Source: Labilithrix luteola
Lineage (GTDB): Bacteria; Myxococcota_A; Polyangia; Polyangiales; Polyangiaceae
Length of the DNA: 5,819 nucleotides
NCBI GenBank assembly: GCA_026225435.1
Contig: JAMFST010001469.1
Location: forward strand, 1 to 5,819
Direction: 5' to 3'
The notes beneath the pieces are model-generated. The model was not told the origin of the DNA. It saw only the letters and a program-made list of their open reading frames with translations, and did no database searches. Each line of letters starts with the position of its first letter. The stretch's first letter is position 1. The translations under genes were made by a program, and so were the position numbers. Of this stretch, positions 1 through 5,774 are shown piece by piece.

Positions 1-339
1 AACGACGCCGGACTCGCTGGTCCAGACGTTGGCGTTGTCGGCGCTGCGCTTGTTCAGCTCGGCGGCGATCTTGCGCAGGTAGACGGCGCGCTCCTTGTGG
101 CTCAGACGCGACCAGGTCCCCTTGTCGAAGGCGTTGCGAGCGGCGGCGACGGCCTTGTTCACGTCGGCTTCCTGCGCCTCGGCGACCTTGAGGAAGACCT
201 CCTCCGTGCCGCTGTTGAGCACGTTGATCGTCTTGCCGGTCGAGGGCTGTGCCCACTGACCGTCGATGAAGAAACGATCCGGGTGCTGGATGTTCGCGCT
301 GTTGCTGGTGGAGGCGCTGCTGCTGGTGGTGGCGCTCAT
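1..339 (-). CDS. NAD(P)-dependent aldehyde dehydrogenase, N-terminal part (cut by window edge)
   Basis: N-terminal 113 codons of an aldehyde dehydrogenase, which oxidises an aldehyde to the carboxylate with NAD(P)+ in the cytoplasm; the rest lies left of the window. I translated it from the minus strand. It opens with a Ser/Thr/Asn-rich stretch (MSATTSSSASTSNSAN), then IQHPDRFFIDGQW, the usual start of the ALDH fold, and continues through VAEAQEADVNKAVAAAR to WTSESGVV at the edge. The ATG at 339 is chosen because GGAGAGG (minus strand, 352 to 346) sits 6 bases upstream and because the N-terminus aligns with the complete paralogue at 486-1997. About 76 of 101 aligned residues are identical, so this is a tandem duplicate. 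Catalytic Asn, Glu and Cys are outside the window and cannot be checked. Its Shine-Dalgarno lies in one arm of an 11-bp inverted repeat (see 346-420). The natural aldehyde is unknown. Confidence 0.93.
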   Translation of the reverse strand, partial: MSATTSSSASTSNSANIQHPDRFFIDGQWAQPSTGKTINVLNSGTEEVFLKVAEAQEADVNKAVAAARNAFDKGTWSRLSHKERAVYLRKIAAELNKRSADNANVWTSESGVV

Positions 340-345
340 GAATGA

Positions 346-420
346 CCTCTCCGTTCGTATGCGTATGTTCGACGGGGGACTTTAAACCGCCGACGCACCA
401 CCCCGTCTTGAACGGAGAGG
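346..420 (-). promoter_or_regulatory. Structured leader candidate: inverted repeat pairing the Shine-Dalgarno of the left-edge aldehyde dehydrogenase
   Basis: A perfect 11-bp inverted repeat has arms CCTCTCCGTTC (346-356) and GAACGGAGAGG (410-420). In minus-strand RNA the 410-420 arm comes first and is complementary to the arm holding GGAGAGG, the Shine-Dalgarno of the gene starting at 339; a G-U pair can extend it. Nested inside is a 7-bp stem, 371-377 with 401-407 (GACGGGG/CCCCGTC). A second GAAC copy (minus strand, 370 to 367) can compete for the GTTC of the first arm, so two related folds are possible. The sequence supports the pairings. A role as an mRNA switch, thermometer-like element or DNA operator is inference; the transcription start is unknown, and if transcription begins after position 410 the RNA hairpin cannot form. 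Confidence 0.45.
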
Positions 421-450
421 CGCGTCGTTGGAACGTTTGGTTTGTACCCT

Positions 451-468
451 CGCGTCTAACGCGACGCG
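451..468 (-). terminator. Hairpin downstream of the complete aldehyde dehydrogenase (weak terminator candidate)
   Basis: Perfect 6-bp stem CGCGTC/GACGCG with a 6-base loop, 17 bases past the stop of the dehydrogenase at 486-1997 in the direction of transcription. It lacks the T-run expected of an intrinsic terminator (AGGGTACAAACC follows on the minus strand), so it may be a 3' stabiliser or part of the leader structure of the next gene. The 463-468 strand could alternatively pair with a second CGCGTC copy at 421-426, directly beside the anti-Shine-Dalgarno arm. Confidence 0.25.
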
Positions 469-485
469 CGTTGGAGCGAATCGAG

Positions 486-1997
486 TCAGCCCTTGTTCGA
501 GGTCATGTGGGCCGGGAGCTCGTCCATCAGCAGCGTCTTGGTCTCGAGGAACGGGAGCAGCCCCTCGGTGCCCCCCTCGCGCCCGATGCCCGACTGCTTG
601 AACCCGCCGAAGGCGATGTTGAAATCACTACGGAAGGCGTTGTGTCCAACGGTGCCCGAGCGGATCTGGCGCGCCGTCTTGTAGAATTTCTCGGCGTCGT
701 TGGTGAAGACCGACGCGTTGAGGCCGAAGTTGGTGTCGTTGGCGATGCGGATCGCGTCCGCCTCGTCCTTGGCCGGGATGACGCTGAGGACCGGTCCGAA
801 GATCTCCTCGCGAGCGATGACCGAGTCGTTGCTGACGTTGCCGAACACGGTCGGCTCGACGAAGAAGCCCTTGGCGAGGTCCTTCGGGCGGCCGCCGCCG
901 GTGGCGAGCGTGAACCCCGCCTCCTTCCCCTTGGCGATGTAGCCCTCGACGCGATCGCGCTGGCGGCTCATGGCGAGCGGCCCCATCTTCGTCTCCGGAT
1001 CGTTCGGATCGCCGACGCGGAGCGCGCCGAAATTCGAGGCGAGCGCGTCGAGGAGCGCGTCGTGACGCTTCTCGGTGACGACGATGCGGGTGAGCGAGGA
1101 ACAGACCTGCCCGGTGAGGAAGGCGGCCATCGCGGAGATGGTCTTGGCGGCGCGGGCGAGGTCGTAGTCGTCGAGGACGACGCCGGCCGACTTGCCGCCC
1201 AGCTCCAGCGTGCAGCGGGCGATGCGCGAGCCGCAGATGCTGGCGATCTTCATGCCCGCGGCGGTCGAGCCGGTGAAGCTCACCTTGTCGACGCCCGGGT
1301 TGCGCACGAGCAGCTCGGAGGCCGCGCGGTCGGCGGTGAGCACGTTGAGCACGCCCGGCGGCAGACCGGCCGCCTCGGCTGCCTCGGCGAGGATGTACGC
1401 CGCGCCTGGCGCCTCGGGCGACGCCTTGAGGATGATGGTGCAGCCCGCCAGCAACGCCGGCGCACATTTGTACGCGGCGAGGGAGGCCGGCGCGTTCCAG
1501 GGGATGATGGCCGCGACGACGCCGACCGGCTCGCGCACGATCATGCCGAACTTGCCGCTGCCCGGGCTGGGCGTGCGCTCCTCCTCGAATTTGTAGGTCT
1601 CGGCGAGCCCGGCGTAATAGCCGTACACCCCGGCCGTCGCGGCCGAACCGCCCTTGGCGATGCGCGCGACCACACCGGACTCGCTGGTCCAGACGGTGGC
1701 GTTGTCGTCGACGCGCTTGGCCAGCTCGTCGGCGATCTTCTTCAGGTAGACGCCGCGCTCGGCATGGCTCATGCGCGGCCACGGCCCCTCGTCGAAGGCC
1801 TTGCGGGCGGCGGCGACGGCCTTGTTCATGTCGGCTTCCTGCGCCTCGGCGACGCGGAGGAACAGCTCCTCGGTGGCGCAGTTGAGGACGTCGATGGTCG
1901 ACGAGGTCGAGGGGGCAGCCCACTGCCCGCCGATGAAGAAGCGATCCGGGTGCTGGATGGACGCCGTGTTTGTGCGGGGGCTCGTACTGGTGCTCAT
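486..1997 (-). CDS. NAD(P)-dependent aldehyde dehydrogenase (ALDH superfamily, AldA/CddD-like)
   Basis: Complete 503-residue cytoplasmic aldehyde dehydrogenase oxidising an unidentified aldehyde to an acid. All hallmarks are present, numbered from the chosen start: oxyanion Asn168 in IIPWNAP, cofactor Lys191 in ILKASPE, FTGS at 241-244 in the Rossmann fold, general base Glu265 in LELGGKS, nucleophile Cys299 in GQVCSSLTR, and Glu398/Phe400 in EEIFGPV. The length is normal for the superfamily. The GQVCxxxTR form of the cysteine motif and KxxPE resemble AldA/CddD-type enzymes (moderate confidence, from memory). I prefer the ATG at 1997 over the in-frame ATG at 2006: AGGA lies 8 bases upstream of it, and the resulting N-terminus matches the paralogue at 1-339. 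A Ser/Thr-rich N-terminal leader is shared by both. It lies 70 bases after tRNA-Val and is followed, after 146 bases, by its paralogue. Confidence 0.96.
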   Translation of the reverse strand: MSTSTSPRTNTASIQHPDRFFIGGQWAAPSTSSTIDVLNCATEELFLRVAEAQEADMNKAVAAARKAFDEGPWPRMSHAERGVYLKKIADELAKRVDDNATVWTSESGVVARIAKGGSAATAGVYGYYAGLAETYKFEEERTPSPGSGKFGMIVREPVGVVAAIIPWNAPASLAAYKCAPALLAGCTIILKASPEAPGAAYILAEAAEAAGLPPGVLNVLTADRAASELLVRNPGVDKVSFTGSTAAGMKIASICGSRIARCTLELGGKSAGVVLDDYDLARAAKTISAMAAFLTGQVCSSLTRIVVTEKRHDALLDALASNFGALRVGDPNDPETKMGPLAMSRQRDRVEGYIAKGKEAGFTLATGGGRPKDLAKGFFVEPTVFGNVSNDSVIAREEIFGPVLSVIPAKDEADAIRIANDTNFGLNASVFTNDAEKFYKTARQIRSGTVGHNAFRSDFNIAFGGFKQSGIGREGGTEGLLPFLETKTLLMDELPAHMTSNKG

Positions 1998-2024
1998 GAC
2001 GAGCATCCTAGCCCGGGCGGCTCA

Positions 2025-2037
2025 TGACCGTTAGTCA
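2025..2037. promoter_or_regulatory. Operator-like inverted repeat upstream of the complete aldehyde dehydrogenase
   Basis: TGAC-CGTTA-GTCA, a 4-bp inverted repeat with a 5-base spacer, lies about 28 bases upstream of the dehydrogenase start. Flanking CTC (2021-2023) and GAG (2038-2040) extend the symmetry if one A is bulged. TGAC/GTCA half-sites are common in TetR- and GntR-type operators, but no regulator gene is in the window, and so short a repeat can occur by chance. Confidence 0.25.
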
Positions 2038-2067
2038 GAGCAGGCGCCAGCGGGTTTGGAGCTTCAG

Positions 2068-2139
2068 TGGGCGCAGTAGGGATCGAACCTACGACTTCGT
2101 CCGTGTGAAGGACGCACTCTACCGCTGAGTTATGCGCCC
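2068..2139 (-). tRNA. tRNA-Val (anticodon CAC)
   Basis: Complete 72-nt cloverleaf on the minus strand. The acceptor stem GGGCGCA pairs perfectly with TGCGCCC and is followed by discriminator A. The D stem is ACTC/GAGT around AGCGGTA. The anticodon stem CGTCC/GGACG holds loop TTCACAC, so T33 precedes anticodon CAC (plus-strand bases 2105-2107), which reads the valine codon GUG. The variable loop is AAGTC, and the T stem GTAGG/CCTAC holds loop TTCGATC. CCA is not encoded, so the 3' end must be added by CCA-adding enzyme. It lies 38 bases downstream of engB and 70 upstream of the dehydrogenase; I see no clear promoter of its own, so it may be processed from a longer transcript. Confidence 0.96.
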
Positions 2140-2159
2140 CAGCGAGGCTCGGAACCTAA

Positions 2160-2171
2160 CCGAAGCTTCGG
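2160..2171 (-). terminator. 12-bp perfect palindrome just after engB (possible weak terminator or processing hairpin)
   Basis: CCGAAGCTTCGG begins 6 bases past the engB stop in the direction of transcription and is followed on the minus strand by TTAGGTT. As RNA it gives only about a 4-bp stem with an AGCT loop and a poor U-tract, so it is weak as an intrinsic terminator. It could equally be a processing signal between engB and the tRNA, or chance. Confidence 0.25.
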
Positions 2172-2177
2172 CGACGT

Positions 2178-2897
2178 TCAAGCAGGTTCGGGTGCCGCGG
2201 CTTCGACAGGGGCAGGAGCAGGAGACTGGGCGAGCATCTGGACCGGCGCCGCGTCCTCCTGGCCGTCGACGGCGGTGAGGAGCTTGCCCCAGAGGAGGTC
2301 GCGCCCCTCGCCGGTGACGGCGCTGAAGCCGATGGGCGAGCCGCCGATGCCGGCCTTCTTCATCTGCATCTTCAGCGCAGCGAGCTTCGGCTTCTGCTGG
2401 TTGAGCGGGAGCTTGTCGAGCTTAGTGGCGACGACGAAGGCGCGCAGCGGGGCGATCGCCTCGGCCGGGCGCGGGGCGAGGACGAACTCGAGGAGCTCGC
2501 AGTCGTCCTCCTCGAGGCCGCGGCGCACATCGACGATGAGGACGACCGCGCGCAGGGTGACGCGCGTCTGGACGTACGACTCGATCATCTCCCCCCAGGT
2601 CGACTTCTCCTTCTTGGAGAGCTTGGCGAAGCCGTAGCCCGGAAGATCGACCAGGCCGAGCGAGTGACCGCTCTTGAGCCCGACCTTGAAGACGTTGAGC
2701 TGGCGGGTGCAACCAGGGGTCGAGCTGGTGCGCACCAGGCTCTTTCGCTGCACCAGGGTGTTCATCACGCTGGATTTGCCCGCGTTGGAGCGGCCGGCGA
2801 AGGCCAGCTCGGCCAGCATGGGCGCGGGCAGCCCCTTCACGTTGATCGCACCGGCGGCGAATTCGGCCTCGGTGATGCGCAGGTCTTCGGCCTTCAT
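2178..2897 (-). CDS. engB: Ribosome biogenesis GTPase EngB (YsxC/YihA family)
   Basis: 239-residue GTPase of the TrmE-Era-EngA-EngB group, which in studied bacteria acts in late 50S ribosomal subunit assembly and is usually essential. All G motifs are visible: G1 GRSNAGKSS (35-43), G2 in PGCTRQLN (Thr64), G3 DLPGYG (84-89), G4 TKLDK (158-162) and G5 SAV (192-194). RSNAGKSS and DLPGYGFAK are diagnostic of EngB. The usual PGKT or PGRT in G2 is PGCT here, the basic residue being replaced by Cys63. The tail after about residue 213 is Ala/Pro-rich, probably disordered, making the protein longer than the usual ~200 residues. The ATG at 2897 gives the normal family N-terminus just before the domain, although no good Shine-Dalgarno precedes it. 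It lies 23 bases after the murJ stop, so the two are probably co-transcribed. The frame is open far upstream, but that part is a shadow of murJ. Confidence 0.96.
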   Translation of the reverse strand: MKAEDLRITEAEFAAGAINVKGLPAPMLAELAFAGRSNAGKSSVMNTLVQRKSLVRTSSTPGCTRQLNVFKVGLKSGHSLGLVDLPGYGFAKLSKKEKSTWGEMIESYVQTRVTLRAVVLIVDVRRGLEEDDCELLEFVLAPRPAEAIAPLRAFVVATKLDKLPLNQQKPKLAALKMQMKKAGIGGSPIGFSAVTGEGRDLLWGKLLTAVDGQEDAAPVQMLAQSPAPAPVEAAAPEPA

Positions 2898-2920
2898 CAG
2901 GAGGCCGCCGTACCACGTTC

Positions 2921-4573
2921 CTAGCCGAGCCGCCTGCGAAGCCGTCGCGCCAGGCCCTGACCCAGCTCGCGCAGCTCGGTGGATCCGACCATGTGCGCGG
3001 CGAGGACGAAGGTGGCGAGAAAGGCGATTCCGGCCGCTGCCGCCGGGAGAAGACGGCCGATCGCGCCGTCTCCGGCGACGCGGGCGACGAGGATCGCCGA
3101 GCCGGCAGCGAAGGCCGCGGCGACGACCGACGCGAAGGTGGTGCGCGCCGCGGAGACGAGGAGATCGCGCGACACGGCACCGCCCAGCTCGGGGAGCCGG
3201 AGGCGCAGGACGACCACGAGGAGCGCCATCTGCACCGCGCTCGATCCAGCGACAGCGATGCTGATGCCGACGTGCCCGAGGGGGCCGCGCAAGGTGACGG
3301 CGAGGGCGATGAAGGCGAGGAGGTCGATGGCGCTGATCCACACGGGCGTCTTGGAGTCGCCCAGGGCGTAGAAGACCGGCACCGTCTGGCGCACGACGGC
3401 GACGGTCCACACCGCCGCCCCCTGCCACAGGAGCGCATGCGCCGTCTCGTCGGCGGCCACCGCGCCGAACTGGCCGCGCTGGAAGAGCGCGACCACGATC
3501 GGATGCGCGCACGCCGCCAGCAGCGTGCTTGCCGGGAGCGCGACGAAGAGCGCGAGCTTGAGGCCGTGGGTGAAGGTCTGGGCCAGCTCGCCGCGCTCGC
3601 CGCGCGCCGCCAGCGCGGAGAGCGAGGGCAACGCCGCGGTGGAGAGCGCCATGACGAAGATCCCCTGCGGGAAGTCGCACAGGCGCATCGCCCAGGTGAA
3701 GTAGCTCTGCGCCCCCGGCCCGAGCTCGGAGAGGAAACGGCGCGAGAGCGTGAGGTCGACGTAGTAGACGCCGATCCCGAAGGCCATCGGAGCGATGCGC
3801 CGCCCCATCTCGCGCACCTTGGGGTCGGAGAAATCGAGGCGCGGGCGGGTGAGGTAGCCGATGCGCCGGAGCGCCGGCCACTGCGCCACGACTTGCAAGA
3901 CGCCGCCGGCGAGCACGCCGATGGTGAGCGCCTGGGCGCGGTCGATGCCGTTGCGCTCGAGGATCCCCGGGAGCGCGATGGCCGCGGCGAGCCAGGCGAC
4001 GTTGAGGAGGCCGGGGGCGAAGGCGGCGACGCCGAAGGCGCGCTTCGCGTTGAGCGCGGCGGCTCCCAGGGCGGCGGTGCCCATGAAGAAGATGTACGGG
4101 AAGACCCAGCGGGTCATCGCCACCGTGCGCTCGAACTCCTCGGGGCGCGCGCGGTAACCGTCGGCGAAGAGATCGGTGAGCGGCCGGGCGAAGAGCATCC
4201 CCAGCACCGTCACGACAGTCAACGCGACCAGCGATGCGCCGCGCGCCCGGGCGAAGAAGCGCTGTGCCGCCTCGTCACCGTCGGTCTCGAGGGTGCCCGT
4301 GAGGATGGGGACGACGGCGCTGGCCACCGCCCCCTCGCCGAGCAGCTGGCGAAGCGCGTTGGGGATGGTGAAGGCGACGAAGAAGGCGTCGGTCTCGTCG
4401 CGGCGAAAGAGCGCCGCCAGCACCACGTCGCGCGCCAGACCGAGCACGCGCGAGGCGAGCGTGCCCAGGCCGACGATCCCGGCGCGCTTGACCAGCTGCC
4501 GTCGCTCGTCGGCTCCGCGAGTCCCCGCCGGAGCAGCAGGCGGAGGCGCGCTTGCAGTCTCGCCCGCGGTCAC
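2921..4573 (-). CDS. murJ: Lipid II flippase MurJ (MviN), peptidoglycan biosynthesis
   Basis: 550-residue polytopic inner-membrane protein of the MOP superfamily that flips the peptidoglycan precursor lipid II to the outer face of the membrane. Family signatures are clear: SRVLGLARD (41-49; Arg42 and Arg48 match E. coli Arg18 and Arg24), TDAFFVAFTIPNALRQLLGEGA (61-82; Asp62, Arg75 and Glu80 lie in the conserved cavity motif) and MRLCDFPQGIFVMALSTAAL (296-315; Arg297 aligns with E. coli Arg270). Alternating hydrophobic segments run to about residue 530, consistent with the usual 14 helices, and the C-terminus is strongly basic. E. coli MurJ is 511 residues; the excess is mainly an Ala/Pro-rich cytosolic N-terminus of about 28 residues. 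The GTG start at 4573 overlaps the stop of the upstream gene as GTGA. The nearest GGAG is about 17 bases away, so initiation probably depends on translational coupling. The frame is open to 4801, but that part is a shadow. Confidence 0.96.
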   Translation of the reverse strand: MTAGETASAPPPAAPAGTRGADERRQLVKRAGIVGLGTLASRVLGLARDVVLAALFRRDETDAFFVAFTIPNALRQLLGEGAVASAVVPILTGTLETDGDEAAQRFFARARGASLVALTVVTVLGMLFARPLTDLFADGYRARPEEFERTVAMTRWVFPYIFFMGTAALGAAALNAKRAFGVAAFAPGLLNVAWLAAAIALPGILERNGIDRAQALTIGVLAGGVLQVVAQWPALRRIGYLTRPRLDFSDPKVREMGRRIAPMAFGIGVYYVDLTLSRRFLSELGPGAQSYFTWAMRLCDFPQGIFVMALSTAALPSLSALAARGERGELAQTFTHGLKLALFVALPASTLLAACAHPIVVALFQRGQFGAVAADETAHALLWQGAAVWTVAVVRQTVPVFYALGDSKTPVWISAIDLLAFIALAVTLRGPLGHVGISIAVAGSSAVQMALLVVVLRLRLPELGGAVSRDLLVSAARTTFASVVAAAFAAGSAILVARVAGDGAIGRLLPAAAAGIAFLATFVLAAHMVGSTELRELGQGLARRLRRRLG

Positions 4574-4926
4574 GCGCGCGGCAGCTCGCTCCGGTCGTCG
4601 GCGGCGGCGCCCGGCTTGCACTGGTCGCACTGGCAGAGCGCGCGGAGGTACTTGTACGAATACAGGCCGCTGCCGTGGCCGTCGAACCACTGCAGGCGCA
4701 AGGCGTAGTTCCCCACCGGCTCGATGTCCTCGATCTCCGTCTGCGCGTCCGACGGCGGGAGGAAGCGGATCGTCCCCGAGTGCCCCTGGCAGCCGGCGCA
4801 CGGGCAGTAGCCGCGGAGGATCTCGTGCGGGTAGACCCCCTTGTGGCCGTCGCCCCAGTCGATCTCGCTGGTCTTGGCGCCGCGGGGGGAGCGGACGGCG
4901 ACGCAGCGCACGCGCGGATCGCTCAC
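4570..4926 (-). CDS. DUF971 / gamma-butyrobetaine hydroxylase-like N-terminal domain protein
   Basis: 118-residue soluble protein consisting of the small domain found at the N-terminus of gamma-butyrobetaine hydroxylase and, alone, in many bacteria as DUF971; its biochemical role is unclear. Visible features are EIDWGDGHKGVYPHEILRGY (21-40), CPCAGC (Cys41, 43, 46), then WFDGHGSGLYSYKYLR (80-95) with His84. In human BBOX1 three Cys and one His at these places bind zinc, so a zinc site here is likely by family analogy. A second CxCxxC (Cys98, 100, 103) follows in CQCDQC and could form another metal or Fe-S site (inference). The GTG at 4926 is chosen because it gives a normal family N-terminus and overlaps the kinase stop as GTGA; a run of seven G (minus strand, 4937 to 4931) four bases upstream may serve as a ribosome-binding site. 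Its own stop overlaps murJ in the same way. Upstream extension of the frame is Arg-rich shadow. Confidence 0.92.
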   Translation of the reverse strand: MSDPRVRCVAVRSPRGAKTSEIDWGDGHKGVYPHEILRGYCPCAGCQGHSGTIRFLPPSDAQTEIEDIEPVGNYALRLQWFDGHGSGLYSYKYLRALCQCDQCKPGAAADDRSELPRA

Positions 4927-5774
4927 GACGCCCCCCCGGCGGTCGCGTGGGCCGCGAGGTGCGCGAGCTCGGCGCGGAGATGGTCGAGATCCACGAGACC
5001 GGCGACGGCGCCGACGGCGCTCACCGCCTTCTGCCCCATGGCGTGTCCAAACGAGAGAGCCTGACGAAACACGGCGGCATCTTGCCACGGACCGCTCCCC
5101 GGGCGCGCCTTCGTCGCCACCAGGACGGCGAGAACGCCGGCGAGGAAGGCGTCCCCTGCCCCGGTCGCGTCGACCACCTCGGTCGGCGCCGGCTCGAGCT
5201 CGACCTCACCGTGCGGCCCCACGGCGCTGGCCGGCCCGTGCCCGCGGGTGATGAGCCAGGTGGCCTTCTCCGCGTGGGTGCGCAGCCAGTAGGCCGGTTC
5301 GTGGGTGACCGCGTCGAGATCGGCGTCGGACGCCTTGAGCAGATCGGCGTGGCGCGCGAGCTCGGCCACGCGCAGCCGCATGGTGCGCTCGTCTGACCAG
5401 AGGTGGCGCCGGACGTTGAGGTCGACGGCGACGCTCGCCCCTTCGCGGCGCGCCTGGCGCATGAGCGCGCGGGTGGTGTTGCGCAGCCGCGGCGTGGTGA
5501 AGCCGTTGGAGCCGACGAGGAGCCAGCTCGCTCCGCCGAGCGACGGCGGCAGATCGCTGGCCTGCACCGAGACGTCGGCGCTCCTGCGGCGGTAGAAGAG
5601 GAAGCTCGGCTCCCCGCGGGAATCCCGGCGAACGAAGGTGAGACCGGTGCGCTCGGGGCGGGTCACCAGCAGGTCGGCGCTGACGCCGGACTCGGCTGCG
5701 GCCCGCCCAGAGGAGTTGATGCGGCAACCGGCGATGATGATAGGGGCTGCCGTGACGATGGCCCTGTTCGGCAT
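4923..5774 (-). CDS. PfkB-family carbohydrate kinase, N-terminus atypical or missing
   Basis: The 283-codon frame encodes most of a ribokinase/PfkB-type sugar kinase, transferring phosphate from ATP to a sugar hydroxyl. From about residue 28 it matches the fold: AESGVSADLL, RTGLTFV, then FLFYRRRSADV, resembling fructokinases and KDG kinases. DLNVRRHLW (118-126) matches the PfkB DxNxRxxLW motif, TRGHGPASAV (176-185) is the ATP-side strand, and DATGAGDAF (202-210) is the signature with catalytic Asp208 and anion-hole GAG. Residues 1-27 do not look like the family: the N-terminal GGxxxN sugar-binding motif and the RxGxDxxG segment are absent from all three minus frames to the window edge. About 50-70 residues are therefore missing and activity is doubtful. 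The ATG at 5774 is only the first available start. The 3' end overlaps the DUF971 gene by four bases (GTGA). The sugar substrate cannot be named. Confidence 0.72.
   Translation of the reverse strand: MPNRAIVTAAPIIIAGCRINSSGRAAAESGVSADLLVTRPERTGLTFVRRDSRGEPSFLFYRRRSADVSVQASDLPPSLGGASWLLVGSNGFTTPRLRNTTRALMRQARREGASVAVDLNVRRHLWSDERTMRLRVAELARHADLLKASDADLDAVTHEPAYWLRTHAEKATWLITRGHGPASAVGPHGEVELEPAPTEVVDATGAGDAFLAGVLAVLVATKARPGSGPWQDAAVFRQALSFGHAMGQKAVSAVGAVAGLVDLDHLRAELAHLAAHATAGGAS

Noticed and set aside
356..390. TTTAAA (381-386) and tandem CATACG repeats as a promoter for the left-edge dehydrogenase
   Set aside because: TTTAAA could be a -10, but no convincing -35 lies at the right distance, so I did not list a promoter.
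628..1923. 431-codon second minus-strand frame inside the aldehyde dehydrogenase
   Set aside because: Arg-rich frame-shifted shadow of the dehydrogenase with no motif of its own.
342..2027. 561-codon plus-strand open frame
   Set aside because: Exact antisense of the complete aldehyde dehydrogenase, Arg/Gly/Glu/Asp-rich with no recognisable domain. Its apparent similarity to the short frame at 97-345 only mirrors the similarity of the two dehydrogenase genes.
2898..3881. N-terminal extension of the EngB frame
   Set aside because: This is a different frame of murJ, Arg/Pro-rich with no domain. EngB begins at 2897 with a normal family N-terminus, so it is not a fusion protein.
2993..4708. 571-codon plus-strand open frame
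   Set aside because: Antisense shadow of murJ, extremely rich in Arg, Glu, Gly and Asp and lacking hydrophobic segments or motifs; typical of the mirror frame of a GC-rich gene.
4574..4801. N-terminal extension of the MurJ frame
   Set aside because: Overlaps the DUF971 coding region, Arg/Pro-rich and unlike any MurJ; the GTGA overlap gives a better start at 4573.
4927..5088. N-terminal extension of the DUF971 frame
   Set aside because: Arg-rich shadow of the kinase C-terminus; the family N-terminus and overlap geometry support the GTG at 4926.
4176..5396. 406-codon plus-strand open frame
   Set aside because: Spans the antisense of three minus-strand genes; low-complexity Arg/Ser/Gly composition, no domain.
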